Assembly: GCA_910589055.1 (NCBI GenBank) | Contig: CAJURN010000008.1 | Coordinates: 37,304 to 101,303 of the forward strand | Source of the DNA: an uncultured Muribaculaceae bacterium | Lineage (GTDB): Bacteria > Bacteroidota > Bacteroidia > Bacteroidales > Muribaculaceae | Direction: 5' to 3' | DNA length: 64,000 nucleotides | Shown here: in pieces, positions 7,848-16,696 of the stretch | How the letters are laid out: each line of letters begins with the position of its first letter | Position numbering within the stretch: position 1 is the stretch's first letter | The notes under the pieces: model-generated | The model's database searches: none | What the model saw: the letters and a program-made list of their open reading frames with translations, nothing else | Told to the model about the DNA's origin: nothing | Translations under genes and position numbers: made by a program

Positions 7848-9347
7848 CTAAAAAATAGAGCGGAGTGTTTGGTCCGACAGGTCTTTGAGAATTACGGTGG
7901 CGTTGCGGTCAATGAGATAGTAAGTCGGACTCACCGGGAGGTGATACAGCTCCGAGTCGGCTATCGGCTCGGTGGCAAACCCGACATTCCACTGCTGTGG
8001 CAACTCGTCGGCGCTCCGGAGCCATTTGTCGCGGTTGCCTTCGGTGTCAACGGCAAGAACCGTCATGCCGTCGGGTAACGGTCTGCCGGACAGTTCGCGC
8101 AATGCCACTTTGCACACCTCGCAATCCGGATCATAGAATATCAGCAGGGTATAGTCGGACGCCGCAGCTTCGCGATGGAGGTCGGAACTGCGTCCGTCGC
8201 GCATTTCTATACGGAAGTTTGCAGCCCGCATCCCCGGCCTGTTTTTCAAGGCCTGCTCGAGGCGGTCGGCCGGACGCATCTTTTCGTCCTCCGAAAGCAT
8301 GGTCGAGGCACAGATGTGCCGGAGAAACAGGATGTAACTTTCCTCGTCGCGCATGGGCGATTCCGCTTCGTCAAGATATTTCTCGGCCAACGAGCATACG
8401 ATGTCAAATGCAGTGCGGCTGCGTGAGCTCCTGCGCATCAGAATGTCCACGGCGTCGGATTTTGAACCGACGGAAGCGATTGCCAGTATCGAAGCAAAAT
8501 CGACAAACGACTGCTCCATGAAAGCCGAGTCGCGCAGCACGAGTCCGTTGTCAAAATCCATCCACTGCTGTGGCAACTCGTCGGCGCTCCGGAGCCATTT
8601 GTCGCGGTTGCCTTCGGTGTCAACGGCAAGAACCGTCATGCCGTCGGGTAACGGTCTGCCGGACAGTTCGCGCAATGCCACTTTGCACACCTCGCAATCC
8701 GGATCATAGAATATCAGCAGGGTATAGTCGGACGCCGCAGCTTCGCGATGGAGGTCGGAACTGCGTCCGTCGCGCATTTCTATACGGAAGTTTGCAGCCC
8801 GCATCCCCGGCCTGTTTTTCAAGGCCTGCTCGAGGCGGTCGGCCGGACGCATCTTTTCGTCCTCCGAAAGCATGGTCGAGGCACAGATGTGCCGGAGAAA
8901 CAGGATGTAACTTTCCTCGTCGCGCATGGGCGATTCCGCTTCGTCAAGATATTTCTCGGCCAACGAGCATACGATGTCAAATGCAGTGCGGCTGCGTGAG
9001 CTCCTGCGCATCAGAATGTCCACGGCGTCGGATTTTGAACCGACGGAAGCGATTGCCAGTATCGAAGCAAAATCGACAAACGACTGCTCCATGAAAGCCG
9101 AGTCGCGCAGCACGAGTCCGTTGTCAAAATCCATCTTGTCCCAAAAATGCACGGCTACGAACGACGCGCGCTCCTCGGGAGTACGCAGCGAATCCGGAAC
9201 AGCCGGAAGTGCGAGCGACCGCTGAGGAGTGTTTTCCCCGACGGTCGCCATGTCTTGAGTCGATGTTGATGACTTGCCACCGCAGCCATAGGCCGCAGTG
9301 GCAAGTGCGATTGCAGATACGACTTTTACAAAACCGGAAAGTTTCAT
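7848..9347 (-). CDS. DUF5106/thioredoxin-like lipoprotein with internal 191-residue duplication
   Basis: The ATG at 9345-9347 overlaps the stop of the preceding adhesin gene as ATGA. A lipoprotein signal peptide (lipobox about AAYGC) leads into a DUF5106-like helical domain (FVAVHFWDKMDFDNGLVLRD) and a thioredoxin-like fold with a CEVC active site (FYDPDCEVCKVAL). The 191-residue block from MDFDNG to ELPQQW occurs twice with identical sequence. The product of 499 residues therefore reads DUF5106, half thioredoxin, DUF5106, complete thioredoxin. Without the duplication it would be about 308 residues, which fits the family. It is the last gene of the fimbrial operon. A thiol-redox role in the envelope is inferred from the fold. 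Confidence 0.8.
   Translation of the reverse strand: MKLSGFVKVVSAIALATAAYGCGGKSSTSTQDMATVGENTPQRSLALPAVPDSLRTPEERASFVAVHFWDKMDFDNGLVLRDSAFMEQSFVDFASILAIASVGSKSDAVDILMRRSSRSRTAFDIVCSLAEKYLDEAESPMRDEESYILFLRHICASTMLSEDEKMRPADRLEQALKNRPGMRAANFRIEMRDGRSSDLHREAAASDYTLLIFYDPDCEVCKVALRELSGRPLPDGMTVLAVDTEGNRDKWLRSADELPQQWMDFDNGLVLRDSAFMEQSFVDFASILAIASVGSKSDAVDILMRRSSRSRTAFDIVCSLAEKYLDEAESPMRDEESYILFLRHICASTMLSEDEKMRPADRLEQALKNRPGMRAANFRIEMRDGRSSDLHREAAASDYTLLIFYDPDCEVCKVALRELSGRPLPDGMTVLAVDTEGNRDKWLRSADELPQQWNVGFATEPIADSELYHLPVSPTYYLIDRNATVILKDLSDQTLRSIF
7988..8560 (-). repeat. 573-bp tandem repeat, second copy in reading order
   Basis: This block matches 8561-9133 with no difference found: all three reading frames examined translate identically in both copies. 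Its length is a multiple of three, so the frame is kept. Both junctions share the dinucleotide tc (7988-7989, 8561-8562, 9134-9135). Confidence 0.95.
8561..9133 (-). repeat. 573-bp tandem repeat, first copy in reading order
   Basis: This is the partner of 7988-8560. It encodes the first DUF5106 segment and the N-terminal half of the thioredoxin domain, including the CEVC motif, before the sequence restarts at MDFDNG. Confidence 0.95.
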
Positions 9348-12300
9348 TCTATCAGTTCGGAATAACTCTTGTTCTGTTCGGAGGAAGTAAGGTCGCGCAC
9401 ACATCTTACCGACGTGATACGGTCGCCGGTGGCTGCCACAGCAATCATGCCGGGGCGCTCCACGGTTGTCAGTCGGTAGTTCCAGCTCAGAGCTTCGGCT
9501 GAGTTGCCGGGATTTGTGCCGTTGTTGGCCCAATGTTCCTGTGTGCAGGTCATGAAGCATGTGGTGCTCACCTGTTCGGTTGATAGAGTGTAGTATTTGT
9601 AAGAATGATAATCGGATTTGGCTCTGAGCACGCCCAGACGAAGCATAATCACGATTTCCTTCTGATTCGGCAGTCGCCAGCCTTTTCTTGCGCTTGTGTT
9701 ATTGAGCGAGGCACAGTGTCGTGCCGCGGTGTTAGCCGATGAGTAATCGTCGTAGCTTACTCCAGAAACGGCGGTGACTGTGTATTTTTCCGTGTCGATA
9801 AACTGTGACGATGCCTCGTATTCATAGCTGCCCGAAAAAGTGTTTCCTGCCGGGGCTATCTCAAATCCGTAGCGTCCGAGCTTGTTGTAGCTTGAACTTG
9901 CCTTGTGCATCGGCAGAGGAGTGGTTGTGGGTTCACGGAGCGCGGTGCCGTAATAGCGACGCACGTGCACCATACCGCCGCCGGTATCGGAGTCGGAAAG
10001 GTCGGAAACGTAGGCCGGTTCCACTTGCTCGACTTCGTTGATGGTCGGAGTCTTTGTAAGGTCGGTGCCGAGGTTGCGGATGCAGCGGAGCTGCCAGGGA
10101 GCATGCGCCCAGGTCACATTAGAGTTTATGTACTGGCTGCTGGACATACCTTCGTCCACCCAGATGATTTTCGCGTCGCTGGATATATAGTGATACAGGG
10201 TGTTGGCGTCATTGCCGCAGCCGTCGGGCAGGGTGGCTTGCTGGAAATTCATCAGAGGGGTCTGCAGTGAGTTACGTCCGAGAATCATACGCAGATACTT
10301 ACCCGAGGCAGGGAGATACCATTTCATTTCCGGCAGGTCGATTACGCCGTTACCGTTCTCGTCGCGGTTTCGGTTCAGGCATGCGTATATGGCCTCGATG
10401 TACTGCGCCGCGGTGGCGCTTGTCTGCGGATCCTGACTTCCGGCTTTGCCGAGATAGCCTCCGGTAGAGCCTGTGAGTTTGGATGATGACAGAAGTACCT
10501 GTGCGGGAAGTGCATAGTTCTTGGCCGACACGTCAATTCCGGCAGCCTTGGTCTGTACGGTGTTGGTGAGAGCCTTGACCTGCTGCTGTGAGGTAAGGGT
10601 GACATAATTGCTCCACGATGGCGACTTCTGCACGGCGTCCCAGGAGTTGAAGCGGCCGTTGTCGGGTGCGGTCTCCGCGCCCACGGTCCAGCGTATGTTC
10701 TGTCCGAAACTTTCGTTGTCATGCTCCAGTCCGAGGGCTGTCTTGCAGTCGTTGTCGGCCACATTGTAGTAGGTCTGGATTGACTTCTGTGTGAGGGCGT
10801 ATTTGGCTCGGTAGTACACGCTCATGCCGTCAGATGAAGTTTCCTGAGCCACGTTGAACCAGGCCGAACGAGCAGGCTGGTTGACATAGCCCTTCCAGTT
10901 GGTTCCGGTCTCTACTCCGTAGCCGTCCTCGCCGTAGCGGCTTTCGTAGGCGTATTCATTTACATACACCGTAAACCATTGTCCTTTAAGTCCGGATGAA
11001 CTTAATTCGCCGGGATAGTAGACGCGTCCGGCGCGGCTGTTGCTGCCTGTCAGGTCGGGATAGGCTGCGAAGCGGGTCTCGTAGGTGGAAGATGTTGAGG
11101 TGTAGCCCGTAGGCACGAGCTCAATCCAATTGTAGTATTTGAACTCAGGTGAACCCTCGGCGGGGATGTTGTTCACTCCTTCGCCTTGGTCCTGGATGTT
11201 GTAGAGCTGCCCCGATGCGTAGGTGCGCATGGAGAAGGTGAAATTCTTGATTTCATTGGCCGAGAGGTAGATGTTGAATACGCCGTTATGGGCATCCAAC
11301 ATTTCGATTTTGTCGGTAACGTCGGTCACGGTGCCCTGTGCGCCGGGCTGGTTTTCGATGTCGGAGAAAGCCTCCACGAGGATTTCATTCACCGACTTCA
11401 CGGTGATGTTGTAAGTGTTCCGTGAATTGCGGTGGCAATTGAAGTCGGTGGCATCGTTGTTCATGTAGCCCAAATGCACGAAGTAGGTCACGCTTGCGGT
11501 GCGGGAGGCCGAACTTGACGGCAGGTCGAGTCCGTCGGGGTTCTGGAGATTGTTTTGCGGATCGAGGTAGGTCACGGTGGCGTTGATGCGCACGTAAGTG
11601 GCATTGTTCGCCAGGCTGCCTTCGGGCGATTCGGAAAGGCTTTTGAACACGTCGGTGTTCTCTCCGTCGGGTTTGTGGCGGATTTCACGCTGCTGATAGT
11701 CGGTGGACGTTCCGGTGCGTTTGTTCTCGTATTGCCACCATGAAAAGGTGTACACTCCGTCTTTCTCGATGATTTCGGCAGGAGGGGTGAAACGCAGCGA
11801 AGGCAGATATTCGGGCGCGTTCACTCCGTTGGCCTGCGGATTCACGTAGTCGCCGGCGTTGGCGCAAAGTCCGGTTACGGTGGTTTCGTCCTGACCGTCG
11901 CGGCTGTCGAGCCATGAGTAGAGCGGTACGTTGTAGACCTGTATGTTAGTCACATCCATGTCCACGATATTGCCTCCGGCACTGATTTTGATGGTGTTCT
12001 GTGCCCAGATGCGGCGCAGGTGTATTGCTCCGTCAGGATTGTTTGCGCCGGGACGGATGTCGAGAGTCTCGTGCACGTCGGCGGCGCTGCCCTCGCGATG
12101 GCTTGTCATGTATCCGCCCGACATGAGCAGGGGCGACGCCACGGCATCGACATGGATATACTTTCCGCCGTCGGAAGTTTCCTCAGCCATTGCAATGGCG
12201 CGGTATTTCTCCCACGTGTCGGCTTGCAGAAGCAGGTCGCGCAGCGCGGCAGTCCGACCCGTGGTGAGGTCGGTGGCTGTCTGACCGTCGATGTTCGCCA

Positions 12301-12640
12301 CGCCCACGACATAGCTCTTGCCCGAACGGCAGTCGATGCCGTCGATTGTGGTGAGCACGTGCTCGGGATTGTCGGCGTTCTCCTGATACACCTTGTTGAA
12401 GGTGCATGCGCCGCTGGAAACGTTGTAGATGCCTATCCACAGCGTCTCCACTCCGGCGTCGCTCGCACGGGAGTTCACGGCAACGTCGGCCACCTGGAAG
12501 TTAAGCCGCAGCGTGGCCCATTCACCCTCGGGGCATACGGGATTCTGCTCCGGGAAGTCGTCGGAACAGGCCGTGGCGCCAAGTGCGAGAAGCAGGCACG
12601 GGAGAATTATGTTGAGTAATATTCTTGGTCGGAATTTCAT
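9344..12640 (-). CDS. Large fimbrial tip/adhesin-like lipoprotein (DUF4906-like)
   Basis: This 1098-residue protein begins with a lipoprotein signal peptide (lipobox GATAC, about residue 25). It has a fimbrillin-like N-terminal beta region (about 40-450) with an Arg site typical of protease maturation (VNSRASDAG). The second half contains a GWRLPNQKEI...VRCVRD block near the C-terminus, as in Bacteroidales surface proteins with DUF1566-like or DUF4906 domains. Size and place, after the stalk, anchor and accessory fimbrillin genes, match the tip protein of Mfa-type fimbriae. It is 21 bp downstream of the broken fimbrillin and overlaps the DUF5106 gene by 4 bp. The tip role is inferred from order and size. 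Confidence 0.7.
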   Translation of the reverse strand: MKFRPRILLNIILPCLLLALGATACSDDFPEQNPVCPEGEWATLRLNFQVADVAVNSRASDAGVETLWIGIYNVSSGACTFNKVYQENADNPEHVLTTIDGIDCRSGKSYVVGVANIDGQTATDLTTGRTAALRDLLLQADTWEKYRAIAMAEETSDGGKYIHVDAVASPLLMSGGYMTSHREGSAADVHETLDIRPGANNPDGAIHLRRIWAQNTIKISAGGNIVDMDVTNIQVYNVPLYSWLDSRDGQDETTVTGLCANAGDYVNPQANGVNAPEYLPSLRFTPPAEIIEKDGVYTFSWWQYENKRTGTSTDYQQREIRHKPDGENTDVFKSLSESPEGSLANNATYVRINATVTYLDPQNNLQNPDGLDLPSSSASRTASVTYFVHLGYMNNDATDFNCHRNSRNTYNITVKSVNEILVEAFSDIENQPGAQGTVTDVTDKIEMLDAHNGVFNIYLSANEIKNFTFSMRTYASGQLYNIQDQGEGVNNIPAEGSPEFKYYNWIELVPTGYTSTSSTYETRFAAYPDLTGSNSRAGRVYYPGELSSSGLKGQWFTVYVNEYAYESRYGEDGYGVETGTNWKGYVNQPARSAWFNVAQETSSDGMSVYYRAKYALTQKSIQTYYNVADNDCKTALGLEHDNESFGQNIRWTVGAETAPDNGRFNSWDAVQKSPSWSNYVTLTSQQQVKALTNTVQTKAAGIDVSAKNYALPAQVLLSSSKLTGSTGGYLGKAGSQDPQTSATAAQYIEAIYACLNRNRDENGNGVIDLPEMKWYLPASGKYLRMILGRNSLQTPLMNFQQATLPDGCGNDANTLYHYISSDAKIIWVDEGMSSSQYINSNVTWAHAPWQLRCIRNLGTDLTKTPTINEVEQVEPAYVSDLSDSDTGGGMVHVRRYYGTALREPTTTPLPMHKASSSYNKLGRYGFEIAPAGNTFSGSYEYEASSQFIDTEKYTVTAVSGVSYDDYSSANTAARHCASLNNTSARKGWRLPNQKEIVIMLRLGVLRAKSDYHSYKYYTLSTEQVSTTCFMTCTQEHWANNGTNPGNSAEALSWNYRLTTVERPGMIAVAATGDRITSVRCVRDLTSSEQNKSYSELIE

Positions 12641-12661
12641 GATTTCTTAGGTGGAGAGTCG

Positions 12662-13942
12662 CTAATTGAAGTCAGGAATTTTAATTTCATTGTCGACCCA
12701 CGGGCACACGGTGTAATTCAGCACCGGGCTAACCGAAGGATTGCGTTCAACGATGAATTCGTATATGTGGTTTCGGGTTATATGGCGTATTCCCAGACGG
12801 TCGGCAAATGAGTAGGTCCATTCGCGAGTCTCGCCCGTGGTGGTGTCGCGGGTAATCACCGTAAGCGATGCGCCGGAGGTGGCGGCCGAAGCGGCGTATT
12901 CAGGTATGTATGCCACCCATCCGCCGGAGAGGGTGTCGTCGAAACTCTTTTCAGATTCGATGTAGATGCCTGTGGCGGTGGAGCCGGAGTCGTACCAAGC
13001 CGGGAGCACTGAGGCGATTTCAACCTGTTCGGTGCCTTCGGCCCAGTCGATAAGGCGGTTGCCTATGGTCTGGCGGGTAGCCACGAAGTCGGGCATGAGG
13101 GCGCCACGCGAATTGATGCCGTTGAGCCGCAGACCTGTCACTTCGGTAGTGGCTTCGGCCACGATATTGTCGAAGATGCGCACCTTTGCCATCGCACGCT
13201 GCACAAACATGGCGTTGGCGCCGTCGCCGAGGTCTTATGGCTTGTCGGCTGTCGAAGCCTCGAGTGCGGAGCGCGACAAGGTGAAGTGTTTCAGTCCGGC
13301 CATGGGGATGTACATGTCCTTGTCAGGAGCCGGAATCCATCCCGAAGGATTGTTTTTGAGTTCAAATCCGAAACTGTAATATTGTTGGGATATTTCTGTT
13401 GCCGAGCGGTACAAGAGGCCGGATACGGGCATGTCGGTCTCGCCGGACTTTGTGCCGTTGTGGTTGGCGACAATGAGCAGGGAGGCGGGAATGTCCTCGC
13501 CGGGAGCGTAATCGAAGTAGGCGATGTTAACCTTGATTTTAAGCGTGTACACCGAACCGTTGGCCTCGCCTGAGGGAAGGACCACATAGTCGGAGCTGTC
13601 GAACACGCGGGTGACATTGCGGTTGTTGTCGAGGAGCATTAATATCACATCGGAAGGGTTGACGGCATTTTCAGGTACTGTCGCCGCTTCCGACGGATGT
13701 GAATCCTTGTCGTCGGCGCGCGAGCGGAGCACTTCCTGCGGCTCGGCTGCGGTGCCGGTGGCGGAAATGTCGAAGGAGAACCACACATCGCGCCCCTCGA
13801 CATAGCCGGGGCGGTCTTCGATGCACTGCGAATTATCGTTGATACACGACACCAGACCCGACACCGACGCAAGCAGCAGCGGCAGTATCAGCAACCAAGT
13901 CCTGCACATGGACGTGAGTATGTTGTGTGTCAGTGATTTCAT
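12662..13942 (-). pseudogene. Fimbrillin-family lipoprotein interrupted by one in-frame stop
   Basis: A reading frame of 427 codons is broken only by TAA at 13235-13237. Codons 1-235 encode a lipoprotein signal peptide (lipobox LVSC) and a fimbrillin N-domain. After the stop the same frame continues as DLGDGANAMFVQRAMAKVRIFDNI and ends in the usual C-domain close PWVDNEIKIPDF. No indel is needed to join the halves, so a single substitution in a Tyr-type codon (TAT or TAC) explains it. A downstream ATG at 13210 could start a 182-residue piece but would lack a signal peptide. Position after stalk and anchor suggests an Mfa3/Mfa4-like accessory subunit. It may be a real pseudogene, a sequencing error, or, least likely, readthrough. 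Confidence 0.75.
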
Positions 13943-13951
13943 TTTTGTAGC

Positions 13952-15007
13952 TTATTCCACATCAACTTCCTTGCGGATGATGTGCCAGTTGTTGATGATT
14001 ATGACTGAACTTAACCAATGTCCGTCTTCGTCGAGGAAGAAGGTCATGTTGTATTCATCCTGCCGGTCGAGATATTCCTGGTCGGACATTTTCCGGTTGG
14101 TGTAGCCTTTTACGAGCAGGGCGTAGTCAATCACCGGAATACTCAGCACGCGTAAGCCTGTGAGAGTGTTGTATATGGTGAGAGTGGGATTGTTTTCGAT
14201 GAAAAGGCGGGAAGTGGTGAACTCCGCGAGCGACGCGCCAAGAACGCTCCGCGACTGTGGATAGCCGGTTACGGGAAGTCCTGTCTCGGGGTCGATGGGG
14301 GAGGTGTTCACATCCACTTGTCCGCTGTGGGTATACCATGGAAGGTAGGTCAGCGCGGTGTTGTCGCGCAGGGTGTTGTCGTAATGAAGCCACGCGTTGC
14401 CGTCGGTGATTGTGAATTTGAAATTGTCGGCAATGACAGGCTCACCGGAGAGATGCTGGAGCACCACGCGTATGGCGTTGGTGTTCTTCTTGAGATTGAC
14501 TGTGACACGGTTGGGTGCCGAGGGCGATGCGTAGGGCAGCGTCACGTGCGCCAGGCCGTGGTACAGGCGGTCGATATTGGTGTTGGATTCGCGGTTTTCG
14601 TCGCAGAGAAGCCGGCAATGGAAGTCTTCCTTGTCGACGGAGCCTGTGACGGAGCCGGATATTTCGAAACTTTCGTTCATGTCGCCGGCCCACACGAGAA
14701 GGTCGTAGTCGCCGGGAGGAACGTCAAGAACGAGCTCATGCTCGGGAGTGAGTTCGCTGCTTAGCTTCTCGACACGGGCGACGAGTTTCCCCGTCTCCGT
14801 GTCGAAAGCTGAGAGCGTTACCTTATCCACCTCTGCACCATAGGCGTCGGCAAACTTCATGTTGTAGTCGTATGTCAGTTTCACCAGGTTGTAGCTCGAG
14901 TTGCAATCGCTGTCCTCGAAAATGGTGTTGCATCCGGACAGAACAAGCATGCATGCCGCCGCAGTGAGGTTGGCCGTGAAAAATCTATGTATGTGTCTGA
15001 TATTCAT
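13952..15007 (-). CDS. FimB/Mfa2-family fimbrial anchor subunit
   Basis: This 351-residue lipoprotein has lipobox VLSGC (about residue 26). Family features are the early YDYNMKFADAYGAEVDKVTLSAFD segment, the VPPGDYDLLVWAG turn that follows the first beta-sheet, and the late NMTFFLDEDGHWLSSVIIINNWHII close. Mfa2/FimB proteins anchor and terminate Mfa/Fim fimbriae at the outer membrane and set fibre length. The gene directly follows the Mfa1-like stalk gene, as in the Porphyromonas mfa cluster. Confidence 0.87.
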   Translation of the reverse strand: MNIRHIHRFFTANLTAAACMLVLSGCNTIFEDSDCNSSYNLVKLTYDYNMKFADAYGAEVDKVTLSAFDTETGKLVARVEKLSSELTPEHELVLDVPPGDYDLLVWAGDMNESFEISGSVTGSVDKEDFHCRLLCDENRESNTNIDRLYHGLAHVTLPYASPSAPNRVTVNLKKNTNAIRVVLQHLSGEPVIADNFKFTITDGNAWLHYDNTLRDNTALTYLPWYTHSGQVDVNTSPIDPETGLPVTGYPQSRSVLGASLAEFTTSRLFIENNPTLTIYNTLTGLRVLSIPVIDYALLVKGYTNRKMSDQEYLDRQDEYNMTFFLDEDGHWLSSVIIINNWHIIRKEVDVE

Positions 15008-15061
15008 CGTTTGAAGAAATGGATAAGGAGTTGGAGGAGAGAGTTGGAGAGAGTGTGGATT

Positions 15062-16654
15062 TTATTCGAGGTCGAGGGTGGTGGAGATTACATGCCAGTT
15101 GAGCACATAGACGCGTGCTGCAAGGAATGTCTCTTCTTCTACGGGCTTTTCGGGTTCGTTGCCGGGGATACCGAGACCGATAACGTTGCTGAACTTGTAA
15201 TCGTAGATGTGGTTGCGGACTACACCGAATTTGCCACCGAGGTGTTCGATGTTTACAAAGTAGGATGTCACGCCGTCTTTCCACCAGAGGATGTTGTTGA
15301 ATCGCTTGAAGTCGTTGCCTTTAACGCGTGCGAAGTAGTGGTTGGGGTTCGACGGGTCTATAACGAATTCAACGTCGGCGATAGTTGCTTGGGCGTCTTC
15401 GGCGCGTTCGGCGTTGTAGGCTGTCACGATTACCTGCTTGAGGTAGTCGCTGTGGTAGTAGTCACCACCCCAACGGCAGAAATCAAGGCCTTCGGTCTCG
15501 CCTTCGCGGTGTACAACGCCGCGCACAACCATTGCAGTAGTGTTGTCGGTGAACTCAGACAGCGAAGTTGCTGTGCCCAGAGTGTTTTCGTAGGTGTAGA
15601 ACACGTTCTGAGTGGGTGCATTGCTGTCGAAGTTGGAGTATTTGAACTGGTCGGCGGAATAGATGTTGTAGCTGTTGTCCTGGAAGGAGAGGCCAGGCAC
15701 GTTGGCCCAGTAGCAGCGGTGGAGCTGGGGAATGTTCCATGCGCTGAAAGGCTGATTCTCTTCAGCGGTCCATTTCATGTCGATGTTCTTGATACCGTAT
15801 GCACGGTTGGCTGTCAGGTAGGGCTGCCATCCGGTGAGGGTAACGTACAGGGGCACACCGGGGTCTTCGTTGCGGAGAAGGAAGATTTTGCCGGTGTATG
15901 CTCCGGTTTCGGGGTCTTTCTCCATTACCTGATAATCGCCGAGGCCGGTAGCGCGGATTTTCACTGCGAGACGTTCGATGAAGATGTTGGCGGGATCAGC
16001 TTCAGCAGCGGCTGCTGTTTCTTTGATTTTGTCTTCAACGTTGGTGAAGTAGGTGAGAGTGCCGCTTTCGTCAACGTAGGTGGAGCTTGTCATCATGAAA
16101 GTGTTCCAGGTAGCAGGAGTATTCACAGTTTCGCGCAGGAGGTCTTCGAGACGCTTGTTGGCGAACTGGGTGAAGTCGGTTGCGTTGGCAACGCACACAA
16201 CCTTGGCGGGTTTGTCGCCCTTGTAGGGCTCGGTGGGCGTACCGAGCACGAGAACTGCATCGAGACCGACTGCCTCACCATTGGTGTTGGCAGAACTTAC
16301 CTGATAGGGTTTTACCATATTGGTTTCGGAAACTTCGCCGTTGACGCCGCTTTCGCTCATTACGAAAGGCAGTCCGGTTTCGGTGAAGAAGTAGAAGCGG
16401 ACATTCGCTGCAGTGATGGCATTTTCATTGCCTACGCCTTCCTCAAATTCAGGATTGCCGACTTCTGTGGCACGGCTGGCGGGTTTGCCGAAACTTGTAC
16501 CGCCGGGATTGCCTACACTCTGCAGGCGCACGGCCATGTACTGTTCGCCTTTGGCTACGGTCTGTCCGCCGCCATTGGCAGGCTCATCATTGGAGCACGA
16601 TACCATGGCGCCAAGAGTCAGCAGCATGGTTGCATTGATTAAGAAATGCTTCAT
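15062..16654 (-). CDS. Mfa1-family major fimbrial subunit
   Basis: This 530-residue lipoprotein precursor has lipobox MVSC (about residue 20) and an Arg cleavage site in KPASRATEVG, where trypsin-like proteases mature fimbrillins for strand exchange. It has the two-domain fimbrillin layout and ends in YVLNWHVISTTLDLE, the C-terminal strand typical of the Mfa1 group. It forms the shaft of the fibre. The gene is preceded by the DUF3868/OmpA-like gene and followed by the Mfa2-like anchor. An open frame lies antisense to it over almost its full length but shows no protein features. Confidence 0.88.
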   Translation of the reverse strand: MKHFLINATMLLTLGAMVSCSNDEPANGGGQTVAKGEQYMAVRLQSVGNPGGTSFGKPASRATEVGNPEFEEGVGNENAITAANVRFYFFTETGLPFVMSESGVNGEVSETNMVKPYQVSSANTNGEAVGLDAVLVLGTPTEPYKGDKPAKVVCVANATDFTQFANKRLEDLLRETVNTPATWNTFMMTSSTYVDESGTLTYFTNVEDKIKETAAAAEADPANIFIERLAVKIRATGLGDYQVMEKDPETGAYTGKIFLLRNEDPGVPLYVTLTGWQPYLTANRAYGIKNIDMKWTAEENQPFSAWNIPQLHRCYWANVPGLSFQDNSYNIYSADQFKYSNFDSNAPTQNVFYTYENTLGTATSLSEFTDNTTAMVVRGVVHREGETEGLDFCRWGGDYYHSDYLKQVIVTAYNAERAEDAQATIADVEFVIDPSNPNHYFARVKGNDFKRFNNILWWKDGVTSYFVNIEHLGGKFGVVRNHIYDYKFSNVIGLGIPGNEPEKPVEEETFLAARVYVLNWHVISTTLDLE

Positions 16655-16696
16655 TGTTGAATTGGTTTTAAAAATGTTTATAGTATTTGTTCGTCT

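Noticed and set aside
7988..9133. Insertion sequence or prophage as cause of the 573-bp repeat
   Set aside because: No transposase, terminal inverted repeats or target duplications beyond a shared dinucleotide were found; the repeat is plain coding sequence.
9348..9560. Extension of the DUF5106 protein upstream to 9560
   Set aside because: The added residues overlap the end of the tip-protein gene and look random; a lipoprotein signal peptide begins exactly at 9347.
14987..16642. Plus-strand open frame of 551 codons
   Set aside because: It lies antisense to the Mfa1-type stalk gene, has no signal or domain pattern, and its composition mirrors the codon use of the opposite strand.
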